Source of the DNA: an uncultured Eubacteriales bacterium
GTDB lineage: Bacteria; Bacillota; Clostridia; Oscillospirales; Oscillospiraceae
DNA length: 64,000 nucleotides
Direction of reading: 5' to 3'
Assembly (NCBI GenBank): GCA_900545805.1
Contig: URAL01000004.1
Location: 1 to 64,000 of the forward strand
The notes beneath the pieces were generated by a model. The model was not told the DNA's origin, ran no database searches, and saw only the letters and a list, made by a program, of their open reading frames with translations. Below are positions 24,437 through 33,714 of this stretch, piece after piece. Each line of letters begins with the position of its first letter. Position 1 is the stretch's first letter. The translations under genes and the position numbers were made by a program.

Positions 24437-26410
24437 ATGGAAGATATGAAGAATGCAATAATATTCACACCTATCCAAATAGGCAATCGTACTTTCAGAA
24501 ACCGCATTATGATGGCGCCTATGACCTTGTCCATTGAGTCCATGGACGGTACCGTCAGCGAAGAACTCCAGAAGCATTATGTTGAAAGAGCAGAAGGCGG
24601 CGTCGGCATCCTTGAAATGGACGCAGTCACTGTTGACCTTGGATATCTTTACAGAGGTCCTACGACCTGCATGGATGATGACAGCTACATAGCTCCCTTT
24701 AAAGAGTTTACCGACAAGATACATGCCGCCGGCGGAGCGCTGTTTCCTCAGATCACACATGTCGGCCCTGAGAGCATAATCGGCTACTTTGGCCAGAATC
24801 CGCCGGGACCGTCTGTGTATATCAATGACAACGGACACTACACGCGCGAAATCGATAAGGACGAGATTAAGCTTATAATAAAGCAGTACGGCGAAGCCTG
24901 CAAGCGTGCCGAGCAGGCAGGCTGCGATGGTATCGCTCTGCATTGCGGACATGCATACATGATGCCTGGCTCGTTCCTGTCTCCTCTGCGTAACTTCCGC
25001 AGCGACGAGTACGGCGGAAATATTGACAACCGCTCGCGCTTTGTCTGCGAGGTCATCGACGAGATCCGCAGAAACGTATCTCCCGGCTTTCCTATCATCA
25101 TGCGCGTTTCCGGCTCTGAGCGCTACCCCGGCGGCAACACTCTGGACGACATGCTTTACATACTCCCCAAAATCGTTGCTCACGGCATTGACGCGCTTGA
25201 GATTTCGGGCGGCACTCAGTATGAGGCTCCCTGGACCATTATCCCCAGCCACGGAGAGCCTCGCGGCGTGAACGTTAAGGAAGCTACCGAGATAAAGAAG
25301 GTAGTTGATGTTCCTGTCTTTGTAGTAGGTAAGATCGAGTCCGTGGTTTACGGTGCGGAACTTGTTGAGCGCGGCCTTGTTGACGGCATCACCCTTGGCC
25401 GTCCTCTCCTCGCTGACCCTGATATTGTCAATAAAACCTATGAGGGCAGGCTTGAGGATATAGCACCCTGTGCCTCCTGCTGCGGCGGCTGTGTCGGCGC
25501 ACGTAACGCGGAGGATCAGGTGGCAAAGTGCAATATCAATCCTCGTCTGGGTCGTGAGAGCCGGTTTGGCAGAGATCTCGGTAAGGCCGAAAAGAGCAAG
25601 AAGGTCCTTGTTATCGGCGCAGGCCCCGGCGGTCTGATGGCAGCAAAGGTTGCGGCCGAGCGCGGACATAAGGTCACCGTTTGGGAGAAAGCACACACCT
25701 GCGGCGGCCAGGTTAATATGGCAGCCAAGGCTCCCGGCAAGCAGGACGATATGAAGTGGATACAGTATCTGCTGGTTCAGTGCAGAAAGCTTGGCGTAGA
25801 GCTCGTAAACGACAAGGAGGCCACTGTTGAGGCAGTCAAGGAGTTTGCTCCCGAGGCAGCTATCATTGCGACCGGCGCAGTACCGTTCATCCCCGACATT
25901 CCCGGAATTACCGAGCACGAAATCGTCACTGCTCAGGACTTCCTAACCGGAAAGCATCCGATCGTTGAAGGCAAAGTTTGTATTCTCGGCGGCGGCATTG
26001 TCGCTCTTGAGACGGCAGAGGTCGTTCAGCAGTTCCACCGTTATCAGGGCCATGATGATCTTAACATGGATATCGTTGAAATGCTGCCCACCATGGCGAA
26101 GGATCTGGCTGCAAATATAAGAGAGCCTATGATGCGCCGACTGAAGTCTCATGGCTTTGGTATGTACACAAACACAAAGGTCCTCGAATATCGCGGCAAT
26201 ACTATACTCGTTGAGAAGGCCGACGGTACTCAGCTCGAGATGGGTCCCTACGACCACATCCTGTTCTCCATGGGCACCAAGCCCTATAACACTCTCAGCG
26301 AGGAGCTGGAGAAGATAGTTCCCGAAGTGAAGGTTATCGGCGACGCACATAAGGCAAGCCTGATCGTTTGGGCAACCCGCGCTGGCTTCGACGCCGCTAT
26401 GGAACTGTAA
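24437..26410 (+). CDS. Old yellow enzyme-type NADH:flavin oxidoreductase, third copy
   Basis: 657 residues, same FMN barrel plus Fe-S plus Rossmann plan as the two leftward copies but clearly more distant. Active-site HCGHAYMMPGSFLSP (His169, His172), flavin-contact SDEYGG (189-194), 4Fe-4S cysteines 345, 348, 352 and 365, FAD motif VIGAGPGGLMAAK and NAD motif CILGGGIVALETAE. Similar enzymes include BaiCD, BaiH, daidzein reductase and 2-enoate reductase. AAAGGA lies about 12 nt before ATG 24437; a second ATG at 24446 is possible. First gene of the rightward unit. Confidence 0.9.
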   Translation: MEDMKNAIIFTPIQIGNRTFRNRIMMAPMTLSIESMDGTVSEELQKHYVERAEGGVGILEMDAVTVDLGYLYRGPTTCMDDDSYIAPFKEFTDKIHAAGGALFPQITHVGPESIIGYFGQNPPGPSVYINDNGHYTREIDKDEIKLIIKQYGEACKRAEQAGCDGIALHCGHAYMMPGSFLSPLRNFRSDEYGGNIDNRSRFVCEVIDEIRRNVSPGFPIIMRVSGSERYPGGNTLDDMLYILPKIVAHGIDALEISGGTQYEAPWTIIPSHGEPRGVNVKEATEIKKVVDVPVFVVGKIESVVYGAELVERGLVDGITLGRPLLADPDIVNKTYEGRLEDIAPCASCCGGCVGARNAEDQVAKCNINPRLGRESRFGRDLGKAEKSKKVLVIGAGPGGLMAAKVAAERGHKVTVWEKAHTCGGQVNMAAKAPGKQDDMKWIQYLLVQCRKLGVELVNDKEATVEAVKEFAPEAAIIATGAVPFIPDIPGITEHEIVTAQDFLTGKHPIVEGKVCILGGGIVALETAEVVQQFHRYQGHDDLNMDIVEMLPTMAKDLAANIREPMMRRLKSHGFGMYTNTKVLEYRGNTILVEKADGTQLEMGPYDHILFSMGTKPYNTLSEELEKIVPEVKVIGDAHKASLIVWATRAGFDAAMEL

Positions 26411-26468
26411 GCTATCCATAAAGGAAAAAGTTAAATAATTAATATTATAACGAAAGGAGATTAGACTA

Positions 26469-26984
26469 ATGACTTTAGAAGAAAGAGTGCAGCGCCTTGA
26501 GGATATTCAGGAAATTACTTACCTTCTGGGAAAGTATTTCAACAACCTGGATATACATAACTGGGAGGCAGTTGCCGAAACCTTCGACATTGATGTTCAT
26601 ACTGAGTACTGCGACGGCTTCATGGTTTATGAAGGCCGTGAGGATGCTGTCGGTTTTCTGGAAAGCTGCATGCTTCCCGAGCAGATTTCGACCCATCTGG
26701 GCCACTGCTTCCAGATCGATATAATCGATGCAACACATGCCAAGGCAAAGGTTTACCTCGAAGATCACCTTATTAATTTCTTGGGTCATACAAATCAGCA
26801 CGGTACTGCTCTGTATGACGATGAGTTTATTAAGCGTGACGGTAAGTGGTATATCAGCAAGATCGGCTACGAGCGCATCTACGAAGAGCAGTATGCACGC
26901 AACGAGTATAACAGCGGCCATATCGGTAACGTTCAGTATCTGAAGAAAGCCGGATACGATGTGGACGAGATGCAGAAGAGGTAA
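26469..26984 (+). CDS. BaiE-like dehydratase (NTF2/SnoaL fold)
   Basis: 171 residues in the NTF2-like fold with marked similarity to bile acid 7-alpha-dehydratase BaiE. MTLEERV...IKE-like start, GKYFNNLD, THLGH, YLEDHLI, and the C-terminal GKWYISKIGYERIYEEQYAR all follow BaiE as I remember it. Residues equivalent to BaiE Tyr30, Asp35, His83 and Asp106 are present at Tyr23, Asp28, His76 and Asp99 with a constant offset of 7. It should catalyse elimination of water or an isomerisation at an allylic ring position. BaiE itself acts on CoA-linked 3-oxo-4-ene bile acids; the substrate here may differ since no CoA ligase is nearby. Confidence 0.85.
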   Translation: MTLEERVQRLEDIQEITYLLGKYFNNLDIHNWEAVAETFDIDVHTEYCDGFMVYEGREDAVGFLESCMLPEQISTHLGHCFQIDIIDATHAKAKVYLEDHLINFLGHTNQHGTALYDDEFIKRDGKWYISKIGYERIYEEQYARNEYNSGHIGNVQYLKKAGYDVDEMQKR

Positions 26985-26987
26985 GTC

Positions 26988-27803
26988 ATGGCTTGCGTAT
27001 CTGTTATAACCGGCGGCACAGGCGGAATGGGCATCGAAATAGCCAAACGCCTTGCCAAAAATACTAAAATACTGCTTTGCGGCAGACGTGAGAGCAAGCT
27101 GGCTGAGGCAAAAGCAGCTCTGAAGGACTGCGAAAACGTAGAGTATGCCGTAATGGACGTTGTTAACAGGGACGACATTAAGGCAGCAGTTGAAAAAGCC
27201 CGCGAAATGGGCGAGGTCAAAAACGTCATTCATGCTGCCGGAGTAAATGAATTTACAAATGGCAAGCCGAATGACCCCGGCTTTATTCTTGAAAACAATA
27301 TCAAAGGTGCTCAGTACATTGCCGAAGCATTTCTGCCTATTATCTGCGAAGGCGGAAGCTACCTTAACATTGCTTCAATGTCAAGCTACTATAACCCCCT
27401 CCCCGATTATATCGATGCATTTGTTGAAGCTATGGGCGGAAATTTTGAGCCGGTTAAGGAAAAGGTCGGCAGTAAGAGCGATAAAGCCTATGCAGTGTCA
27501 AAGATGTTTGTCCGATGGTATACGCTTAGCAGCATTCAACGCGCTGCAGCTCGAGGCGCTCGTATCAACAGTATAAGCCCCGGTCTCATTTGGACTCCGA
27601 TGGCCAAAGAATTTGAGGATGTTATCCCCGGTTCAATGACCGCTTACGCCACCACTCTACCGGTTCCGCGTATGGGCGAGGCTTCCGAGATAGCTGATTT
27701 AGTCGAACAGCTTTGTGATAACGGATATATCAACGGCTGCGACATCCTTATCGATGGCGGCAATATCGGAAACCTGACCTTTGAACAGTTTGATGAATTT
27801 TAA
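26988..27803 (+). CDS. SDR family oxidoreductase, second
   Basis: 271 residues with TGGTGGMG (8-15), double Arg after the second strand (CGRRES, 31-36; suggests NADPH), an AAG motif (83-85), Ser near 130-132 and YAVSK (Tyr168, Lys172). An inserted segment of about 25 residues before the catalytic Tyr (PLPDYIDAFVEAMGGNFEPV) recalls the 3-alpha-hydroxysteroid dehydrogenase/carbonyl reductase branch, where a similar insertion alters oligomer contacts. 3 nt after the BaiE-like gene, so translationally coupled. Paralogue of the following gene. Confidence 0.87.
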   Translation: MACVSVITGGTGGMGIEIAKRLAKNTKILLCGRRESKLAEAKAALKDCENVEYAVMDVVNRDDIKAAVEKAREMGEVKNVIHAAGVNEFTNGKPNDPGFILENNIKGAQYIAEAFLPIICEGGSYLNIASMSSYYNPLPDYIDAFVEAMGGNFEPVKEKVGSKSDKAYAVSKMFVRWYTLSSIQRAAARGARINSISPGLIWTPMAKEFEDVIPGSMTAYATTLPVPRMGEASEIADLVEQLCDNGYINGCDILIDGGNIGNLTFEQFDEF

Positions 27804-27846
27804 ACTGAATGCATTCTACTAAAAACTACAGGAAGGAAATAAAGTG

Positions 27847-28668
27847 ATGGCAAAAGTATCCGTTATAACCGGCGGCGCCGGCGGAATAGGTATCGAAACA
27901 GTTAAGCTTTTAGCCAAGGAAGCGTCAGTCTTGGTAGTAGACTTCCAAGAGGAGCGCATCGCGATTGCTAAGGAAGAGCTTAAGCACTTAGACAATGTCG
28001 AGTACATTTGCGCAGACGTATCTAAAATTGAGGACGCTGAAAAAGTTGGAGCAAAGGCACGTGAGATGGGAGAAGTTCTGCATGTCATTCATGCAGCTGC
28101 CATCAATGAAGCCTTTATCGACTACCGTCCGAGCGCAACTGAGATCATCACCAATAATGTGGGTGGGGCAATTAATATGGGCAGAGTGTTTTTCCCGCTC
28201 GTCGGCGAAGGCAGCTGCTATCTGAATGTTGCTTCAATGTCCAGCTATTATGCCGATTATACTCTGCTGGTTGATCAGTATAAAGCGGCACTAAACGATG
28301 ATTTCCAGCCGCTTATCGATGCGTGCGGCGGCGAGATAAACGGCACCGAGGCGTACAGTGTTTCCAAGCGCTTTACCCGCTGGTATACCATGGCCAATAT
28401 TGACCGCATGAGTGAAAAAGGTGCGCGTATAGTCAGCATCAGTCCGGGCCTGATCTGGACTCCGATGCCCCAAGCTGTTGAAAAGCTCATGCCTGGTGTC
28501 ATAACCGGCTTTGCCTGCACCTGCCCGGTCGAAGGGCGCATGGGAAAACCTGAAGAGGCTGCGGAGCTCATAGACTTTATGCTCCACGCCAAGTACATAA
28601 ACGGTGAGGACGTCCTTATTGACGGTGGTATGCTCAACCACTGCAATATCGAGCAGCTCGACGACTGA
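27847..28668 (+). CDS. SDR family oxidoreductase, third
   Basis: 273 residues from ATG 27847 (GGAAGGA 9 nt upstream; a GTG one codon earlier is less likely). Glycine motif TGGAGGIG, acidic residue after strand 2 (VVDFQEE, pointing to NAD rather than NADP), AAAINEAF instead of NNAG, SMSSYY and YSVSKRF catalytic site, and the same insertion before the catalytic Tyr as its neighbour. The two SDRs therefore share ancestry but appear to differ in cofactor, which would suit an oxidation and a reduction at ring positions. The pairing is an inference. Confidence 0.87.
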   Translation: MAKVSVITGGAGGIGIETVKLLAKEASVLVVDFQEERIAIAKEELKHLDNVEYICADVSKIEDAEKVGAKAREMGEVLHVIHAAAINEAFIDYRPSATEIITNNVGGAINMGRVFFPLVGEGSCYLNVASMSSYYADYTLLVDQYKAALNDDFQPLIDACGGEINGTEAYSVSKRFTRWYTMANIDRMSEKGARIVSISPGLIWTPMPQAVEKLMPGVITGFACTCPVEGRMGKPEEAAELIDFMLHAKYINGEDVLIDGGMLNHCNIEQLDD

Positions 28669-28766
28669 TGCACAGCAGAGTTAAATTGACTGCCTGCACC
28701 GACAACTATTAAAAAACCGGGCGCTGCCCCATAATTTATTAAATTTACATTTAGGAGGAAACAAAA

Positions 28767-28982
28767 ATGGCATTTTCCGTAAACGACAAAGTTAAGAAGC
28801 TCGTCAGCGATCCCCGCGCAAAGGCAGTGCTTGTTAAGCACCATCCTGCGCTGGTTGCCGACCCCACTTTCCCGATGACCTATGGCATGTCCTTTAAGTC
28901 TCTCGCAGCCTTCCCCCAGGTAGGCATGGGACAGGAAATGCTCGATGCGATCGAGGCAGATCTCCAGGCCATCGGTGACTGA
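28767..28982 (+). CDS. 71-residue helical protein, tandem copy 1
   Basis: Small acidic/basic mixed protein (MAFSVNDKVKKL...ALQ-type helices; ends in AIGD), preceded by a strong AGGAGG. It resembles a short helical domain I recall at the C-terminus of various anaerobe enzymes (a PxAKAVLxKxxP motif, then SLxxLAxFP and LDAIExxL), but no function is established to my knowledge. Encoded protein is identical to that of copy 2. It sits inside the enzyme operon, so it may be an accessory or carrier subunit. Confidence 0.8.
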   Translation: MAFSVNDKVKKLVSDPRAKAVLVKHHPALVADPTFPMTYGMSFKSLAAFPQVGMGQEMLDAIEADLQAIGD

Positions 28983-29048
28983 TTAGTTTGTTATAAAACT
29001 GTTCTGCAACATAAGTTTTTACTAAAAAATCTATAGGAGGAAACAAAA

Positions 29049-29264
29049 ATGGCATTTTCCGTAAACGACAAAGTTAAGAAGCTCGTCAGCGATCCCCGCG
29101 CAAAGGCAGTGCTTGTTAAGCACCATCCTGCGCTGGTTGCCGACCCCACTTTCCCGATGACCTATGGCATGTCCTTTAAGTCTCTCGCAGCCTTCCCTCA
29201 GGTAGGCATGGGACAGGAAATGCTCGATGCGATCGAGGCAGATCTCCAGGCTATCGGCGACTAA
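29049..29264 (+). CDS. 71-residue helical protein, tandem copy 2
   Basis: Amino acid sequence identical to copy 1 with only a few synonymous differences near the 3' end. The ribosome-binding region (AGGAGGAAACAAAA) is also duplicated; the repeat period is 282 bp. A recent duplication or gene conversion explains this, and two copies may raise dosage relative to the neighbouring enzymes. Confidence 0.8.
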   Translation: MAFSVNDKVKKLVSDPRAKAVLVKHHPALVADPTFPMTYGMSFKSLAAFPQVGMGQEMLDAIEADLQAIGD

Positions 29265-29360
29265 TACAAGCAAGCGGTGCGTGCCGTAACACGAATTAAA
29301 GCGGGTTCGGCACGCCCGTTTTCTATCAGAATTGAGAAAACTTTAACTAAGGAGACCGAC

Positions 29361-29909
29361 ATGGCAACTTTTAATATACCCTTTAACGAAGAGTTCAGAG
29401 GCTGGGTCATCGAGGTCATCAAAAATGTGAGACGTCAGCAGTATACTCCTGAACTTCTTTGTGAACACCAGAAGATACTCGAATGTATGTACTTCTACTG
29501 GTGGAGCATGGATATGAAAAAAGAGGAGTACGCAACAGAACTCTTCGCAGATGATTTTCAGTATTGGAATGGCAATCCCGGAACTACGGACAAGAGGGAA
29601 CAGGCTCTTGTTTCAAAGTGGTGTAATCGTGTCATGCAGACAATGCACATGGGGCATCAGCCCATGATATGGTTTATTGACAGTGATCATGCACGTGGAG
29701 TTTTTCAATATGAAGACCATATGTGCTACTTTGATGATGCCGAGACCTGCGAGGGCTGGGCAGTCTATTGTGAGGACTTTGTTAAGGAAAACGGTGTATG
29801 GCGTATTAGCCGTCACCGTATGGCTTATCGCCAAATGGACGGTTTTTATCGCGATCCTATCCCACCTGAGTCATGGGTGCCCGAGGATTGGGAAGAACCT
29901 ACATATTAA
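29361..29909 (+). CDS. Second BaiE-like NTF2-fold protein
   Basis: 182 residues from ATG 29361 (AAGGAG 7 nt upstream; an earlier in-frame GTG lacks such a site). NTF2-like fold with the pattern Tyr46-X4-Asp51, TMHMGH (His96, His99) and YEDH (Asp119), matching the Tyr/Asp/His/Asp arrangement of BaiE although overall similarity is low. A dehydratase or ketosteroid-isomerase-type role is likely; a non-catalytic role cannot be excluded. Between the small proteins and the transporter in the same unit. Confidence 0.78.
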   Translation: MATFNIPFNEEFRGWVIEVIKNVRRQQYTPELLCEHQKILECMYFYWWSMDMKKEEYATELFADDFQYWNGNPGTTDKREQALVSKWCNRVMQTMHMGHQPMIWFIDSDHARGVFQYEDHMCYFDDAETCEGWAVYCEDFVKENGVWRISRHRMAYRQMDGFYRDPIPPESWVPEDWEEPTY

Positions 29910-29927
29910 ATAGGAGATTAGAGAATT

Positions 29928-31196
29928 ATGAAGAAAAGTAAACATCCGGCATGGCGGATGCTTTTAGCTGCATGTCTGCTTATTGCCGGCGGCCAAGGCA
30001 TTTTATCCAATACGCAGGGTATCTTTATAGCTTCTGTTTGCGCTGAGCAGGGCTTTGGCACCGGTGCATTCAGCGGATATGTTTCGGTCAGCTCCGCGGC
30101 TATGATGGTGGCTATGGTTTTTGCGGGCAAAATAGTTAAAAAGCTCCCCTTCCGACCGCTCCTTATTGTGTGCTCGGTAGTTGCCTGTGCACTGTTTATG
30201 AGCTATGCTCTGTACTCGGCACTCTGGTGCTGGTATGTTGTCGGCATCATTTATGCTTTTGCAATGGCAATTCCGTTTTATATGGCAGGTCCGATGCTCA
30301 TAACTAATTGGTTTGTAAAAAAGCAGGGACTGGCAATGGGCATAATGATGTCAATGACGGGTATCTTTGGCGCTATATTCAGCATTGTCGGCGGCATTGT
30401 GATTAAATCGGCGGGATATCATGTCGCGTATGTAGTACTTGGAGCATCTGCACTGGTTCTTGAACTTATTGGCTCGTTTATCGCTGTAGCTCATCCTTCG
30501 ATGAAGGGCCTGAAGGCATATGGTGCAGAGGAAACAGAAGACGAAGCTGCGTCAGAAATTACAGATCCCGCAGCTGAATCCGGCGTTCCTGCGGGTACAG
30601 CACTCAAGTCCCCTGCATTCATTTTGTGCTACATATCCATGTTCTTCCTCATTTTCCTGGCATGCTTTGCACAGATGCTGCCCACATTCGGAGTCAGCCT
30701 CGGTTATGACATCACTTTCAGCTCCTCCTTGGCCAGCTTCTACATGATAGGTACTCTGATCGGCTCGTTTGCGTTTGGCGCATTCAACGATAAGATCGGC
30801 GCAGAAAAAACCACCATTCTCGCGCTGGTTCTGCTTGCATTCTCTGCTGTTGGCGCAGTTTTGACCGGTAAAATTTTGATCGGACTGATTGCCTGCATTA
30901 TCATAATGGGATTTGCCGGATCTTCCGGCGGTACGCAGCCCGCGGTCTTACCCAGCAAACTGTTTGGTAAGAAGGATTATGCGTCAATTTATGGCGTTGT
31001 ACAGACTTCCGCTGCACTGTCGGCAATGGTAGCAATGCCGATTTACGGGTTGATTTATGATATAACAAAGAGCTTGTCTCTCGGCTTATTCGGAGCAGCT
31101 GCATTCTGTATTGTTGGTGTGTTCTGCATAATAGGCGCATTCAAAAATGCCTCTAAACTCCCGTGGGAACCCGCCTCTGAAAAAATATCTAAGTAA
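29928..31196 (+). CDS. MFS transporter (OFA/BaiG-like)
   Basis: 422 residues with about 12 membrane segments and a central cytoplasmic loop (about 195-225, acidic). It resembles the oxalate/formate antiporter group and MFS carriers; BaiG, the bile acid importer of Clostridium scindens, is also an MFS protein. Last gene of the rightward unit, 18 nt after the BaiE-like gene. Likely imports the substrate or exports a product. Confidence 0.85.
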   Translation: MKKSKHPAWRMLLAACLLIAGGQGILSNTQGIFIASVCAEQGFGTGAFSGYVSVSSAAMMVAMVFAGKIVKKLPFRPLLIVCSVVACALFMSYALYSALWCWYVVGIIYAFAMAIPFYMAGPMLITNWFVKKQGLAMGIMMSMTGIFGAIFSIVGGIVIKSAGYHVAYVVLGASALVLELIGSFIAVAHPSMKGLKAYGAEETEDEAASEITDPAAESGVPAGTALKSPAFILCYISMFFLIFLACFAQMLPTFGVSLGYDITFSSSLASFYMIGTLIGSFAFGAFNDKIGAEKTTILALVLLAFSAVGAVLTGKILIGLIACIIIMGFAGSSGGTQPAVLPSKLFGKKDYASIYGVVQTSAALSAMVAMPIYGLIYDITKSLSLGLFGAAAFCIVGVFCIIGAFKNASKLPWEPASEKISK

Positions 31197-31281
31197 TTAT
31201 AAATCGTTTATATTACGAGCGGATGCGTGATATCAAATGTATTTGAATCTTGTATCTACAGTCGTATGCTTCCCCCCCCCA

Positions 31282-31352
31282 CTCTCGCATAAAAATGCGA
31301 GAAAAAAACCGCATCGGCCGTCCCGAAAGGGGCGACTGATGTGGTTTTTTGC
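31282..31352. terminator. Terminator hairpins after the MFS gene
   Basis: A short stem CTCGCAT/ATGCGAG (31283-31300) is followed by a larger stem, AAAACCGCATC.../GATGTGGTTTT (about 31305-31346), with a GAAA loop region and a T run. A run of nine C precedes them at 31272-31280. Confidence 0.75.
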
Positions 31353-31439
31353 TTTTTTTCAAAAGTCACTTTATTTTTTCATCGCAGGGTGTAATATAGA
31401 TGTGAACGAATTAGCGTAAGCTAACTTTAAGGAGACAGC

Positions 31440-32112
31440 ATTACTGAAAAGACATTTAAAATAAGCGGGATGCACTGCGCGGCCTGCTCCTCGAGCCTTA
31501 AAAAATTCATGAGCCGGCAGGAGGGAGTGCAGAGCGTTTCCGTAAATCTAACGACGGAAAAAATGGACGTCGTCTATGACGATAGGCTCGACGCCGACAA
31601 GATATGCGAGCTCGTCTCGCGCCTGAGCTTCGGCGCGCAGGAGTATATCTCTGCCGATGCGCTCGCGGCGCAGCGGCGCAAAAGGGAGGACGCGCAGAAG
31701 CTCGCGGAGCTCAACGGCGTTAAAAAGCGCGTCATACTGTGCGTGATTTTTGCCCTGCCGATTTTATATGTGTCCATGGGACACATGGCAGGACTTCCGC
31801 TGCCGAGCTTCATGTCGCCGCATCACGCGCCGCTCACCTTTGCGCTCGTGCAGCTGGCCTTGACTCTGCCCATCGTCATCGGCGGGCTCAGCTTCTACAT
31901 AAACGGCTTCGGTAGCCTTGTGAAGGGCCACCCCAACATGGACACGCTCGTTGCCGTCGGTACGGTTTCGGCACTCCTGTACGGCATCTACGCCGCGGTC
32001 AAGATTGCGCTCGGCGACATGAGCTACGCGGAAAACCTGTTTTTCGAAAGCGCGGCGGTAGTAATAACGCTCGTCATGCTCGGAAAATACCTCGAGGCGC
32101 GCAGCAGCCGCA
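31440..32112 (+). pseudogene. copA: Truncated copper-type P-ATPase (5' fragment)
   Basis: Encodes the heavy-metal-associated domain (GMHCAAC metal site; then VSVNLTTEK) and the first membrane segments up to MLGKYLEARS, the point just before the actuator domain in CopA proteins. The phosphorylation motif DKTGT and the ATP-binding domain are missing; homology stops near 32112 at the junction with recombinase sequence. The natural start lies at 31440 after AAGGAG but the codon is ATT instead of ATG. An ATG inside the metal motif (31470) would remove the first strand. Probably non-functional. Confidence 0.85.
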
Positions 32113-33081
32113 TACCAATTTACCCGCAAAGTCCGTCTTGCCTGTATAGATACCCTTGCGCTCTTGGTGCTGCACCTTGCTTTCAAGTACGCTCTGCGCT
32201 TTCTCAAAGGTTTCCATATCAATAATGGCAGGTACTTTGTCCGTTTCAAATATCACGGCATTTCCTGTTTCTCTTGTAGGGTGCTTCTCAAAAATTGCGC
32301 CATTGGTGAACTTGTTCCGCACCCCTCGCCCCGTATAGGTTTCATTCCGCAGCATGATTAAAAGGCTTCTGCCGCTGAACGGCTTACCCTGTCTTGTGAA
32401 TATGCCGTGTTCGGTCAAATACTCGCCGATGCGCTGAACGCCCATATTCTTGTTCGCATACAGGTCAAATATCAGCCGCACGATCTCCGCTTCGTCCTCC
32501 AGCACTTCCAGCCTGTTTTCGGGCTTTGGATAGTATTTGTAGCCGTAAATGCCGTTGTGAGAGTGAATGTTGCCCCGCTTGATGCCCTCTTTAATTTCAA
32601 ACCTCACTCTCTCGCTTTTTTCTCTGCTTTCGCCCTCTGCGATTGCCAAGTAGATGTTTACAATGATATTTTCGCCATTGTTTTCCGTTGACACGCCAGA
32701 CGAAACAAAGTCTACAAACACACCGTTTTTCTTTAAGGTCTTTAGCAGCATATCAGCACTGACATTTCGTGCAAAGCGGCTTGCGTTTTTTACCAATATG
32801 CGGTTAAACTTCGGCTTGTCAATAATCCTATACAAATCACCGTCAATATGGCGTTTGTCAATGCCAGCGTCCAATATCATTTTATTAAAGCCGGGGCGAG
32901 ATAGCTTTGTGCCGCTTGTTCCTCTGTCACGGTAAATCTCTACAAGCTCGTAACCTGCCCTTTCCCCAAACTCCCGCTCAAAAAAGCGTATCAGGTTGTT
33001 ATAAGAGTCTAATTGCTCGTCCTCTTTTGTGCTGACCCGACAATAGGCGCACACCTTTACACGCTCAACCGCCTGTTCCAT
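32074..33081 (-). pseudogene. Large serine recombinase, 3'-truncated
   Basis: The first about 320 residues form a serine-recombinase catalytic domain (CAYCRVST, nucleophile Ser near 16; RFARN) and a recombinase domain (GIYGYKYYP...). The zinc-ribbon/coiled-coil C-terminal part of about 200 residues is missing: homology ends at KLVCG near 32113 and the frame runs into antisense copA sequence. A good GGAGG precedes the ATG. Such recombinases mobilise conjugative transposons and phages. Probably inactive. Confidence 0.88.
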
Positions 33082-33105
33082 TGTCTACCTCCATGTTAGA
33101 AAAGA

Positions 33106-33138
33106 TAAGCCGCTCTCATACGTTCGAGAGCGGCTTGT
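33106..33138. terminator. Inverted repeat between fragment and recombinase
   Basis: AAGCCGCTCTC and GAGAGCGGCTT form an 11-bp stem; it could end the leftward transcript of the fragment at 33151-33714. Confidence 0.6.
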
Positions 33139-33150
33139 CTGCTGATTGCT

Positions 33151-33714
33151 TTATCCGACCGATGCGCTGGCTAATGCTTCGCTTTGCTTTTGAGCGTCAT
33201 AAAGTCCACTAACTATGTCAGCGGTCTTTGTATAGCCGTTGTCTGCAATCACTTCGCCATCGAAAACAGCATACGCAACCGTACTTGTGTCGGCAAAGTA
33301 GATAAGTGTAAATTCACTTCTAATTTGAGCACCGAAAGAGTTTTGAGCGTCTACATAGGACTGAACAGCTACATAATACTGATTTCGTCCAAAACTCCAC
33401 CCATTCGTGATACTCGGGAAGTCGGCGCTTTTAGGTGCTTTTAATAGCTGCTTTACATTCTCCTGCGTCCAATACTGATAATCCGACTTATCCGAAATTG
33501 ACATAGGCAAGTACCATTCTTCGTAGAAGGACATATCATAAGTAACTTGCAGATAACCAAAAGTATCTCCGTCAATCTGTTCTGCGCGGAAATCGTCAAT
33601 GCCGTCGGCGGGGCAGCGGTAGCGCAAGGCAACATCAGTATTTGCGACTGTAACGCAGTTCTCGCCCTTTTCGATACCAAACTCCGCTAAAATCGCGTCA
33701 CCGTCAGTAAAGGG
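33151..33714 (-). pseudogene. 3' fragment of an unrecognised protein
   Basis: Open in frame from about 33714 to a stop at 33151 (about 187 codons) with no start codon or ribosome-binding site near its 5' end; an internal TTG at 33627 is the first start-like codon. The sequence is rich in Tyr, Ser and Asp with a central VQSYVDAQNSFGAQI. The reading frame begins where acetyltransferase homology on the other strand ends, so it is probably a truncated gene. Lower GC than surroundings. Family not recognised; a surface or lipoprotein C-terminal part is possible. Confidence 0.5.

Noticed and set aside
24152..25918. 588-codon open frame on the minus strand
   Set aside because: It is antisense to the third ene-reductase, whose domains are unmistakable; the antisense translation shows no domain and has a Cys/Leu-rich composition typical of shadows.
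31272..31280. Run of nine C as a phase-variable tract
   Set aside because: It lies after the MFS stop codon and before terminator stems, not in a promoter or reading frame.
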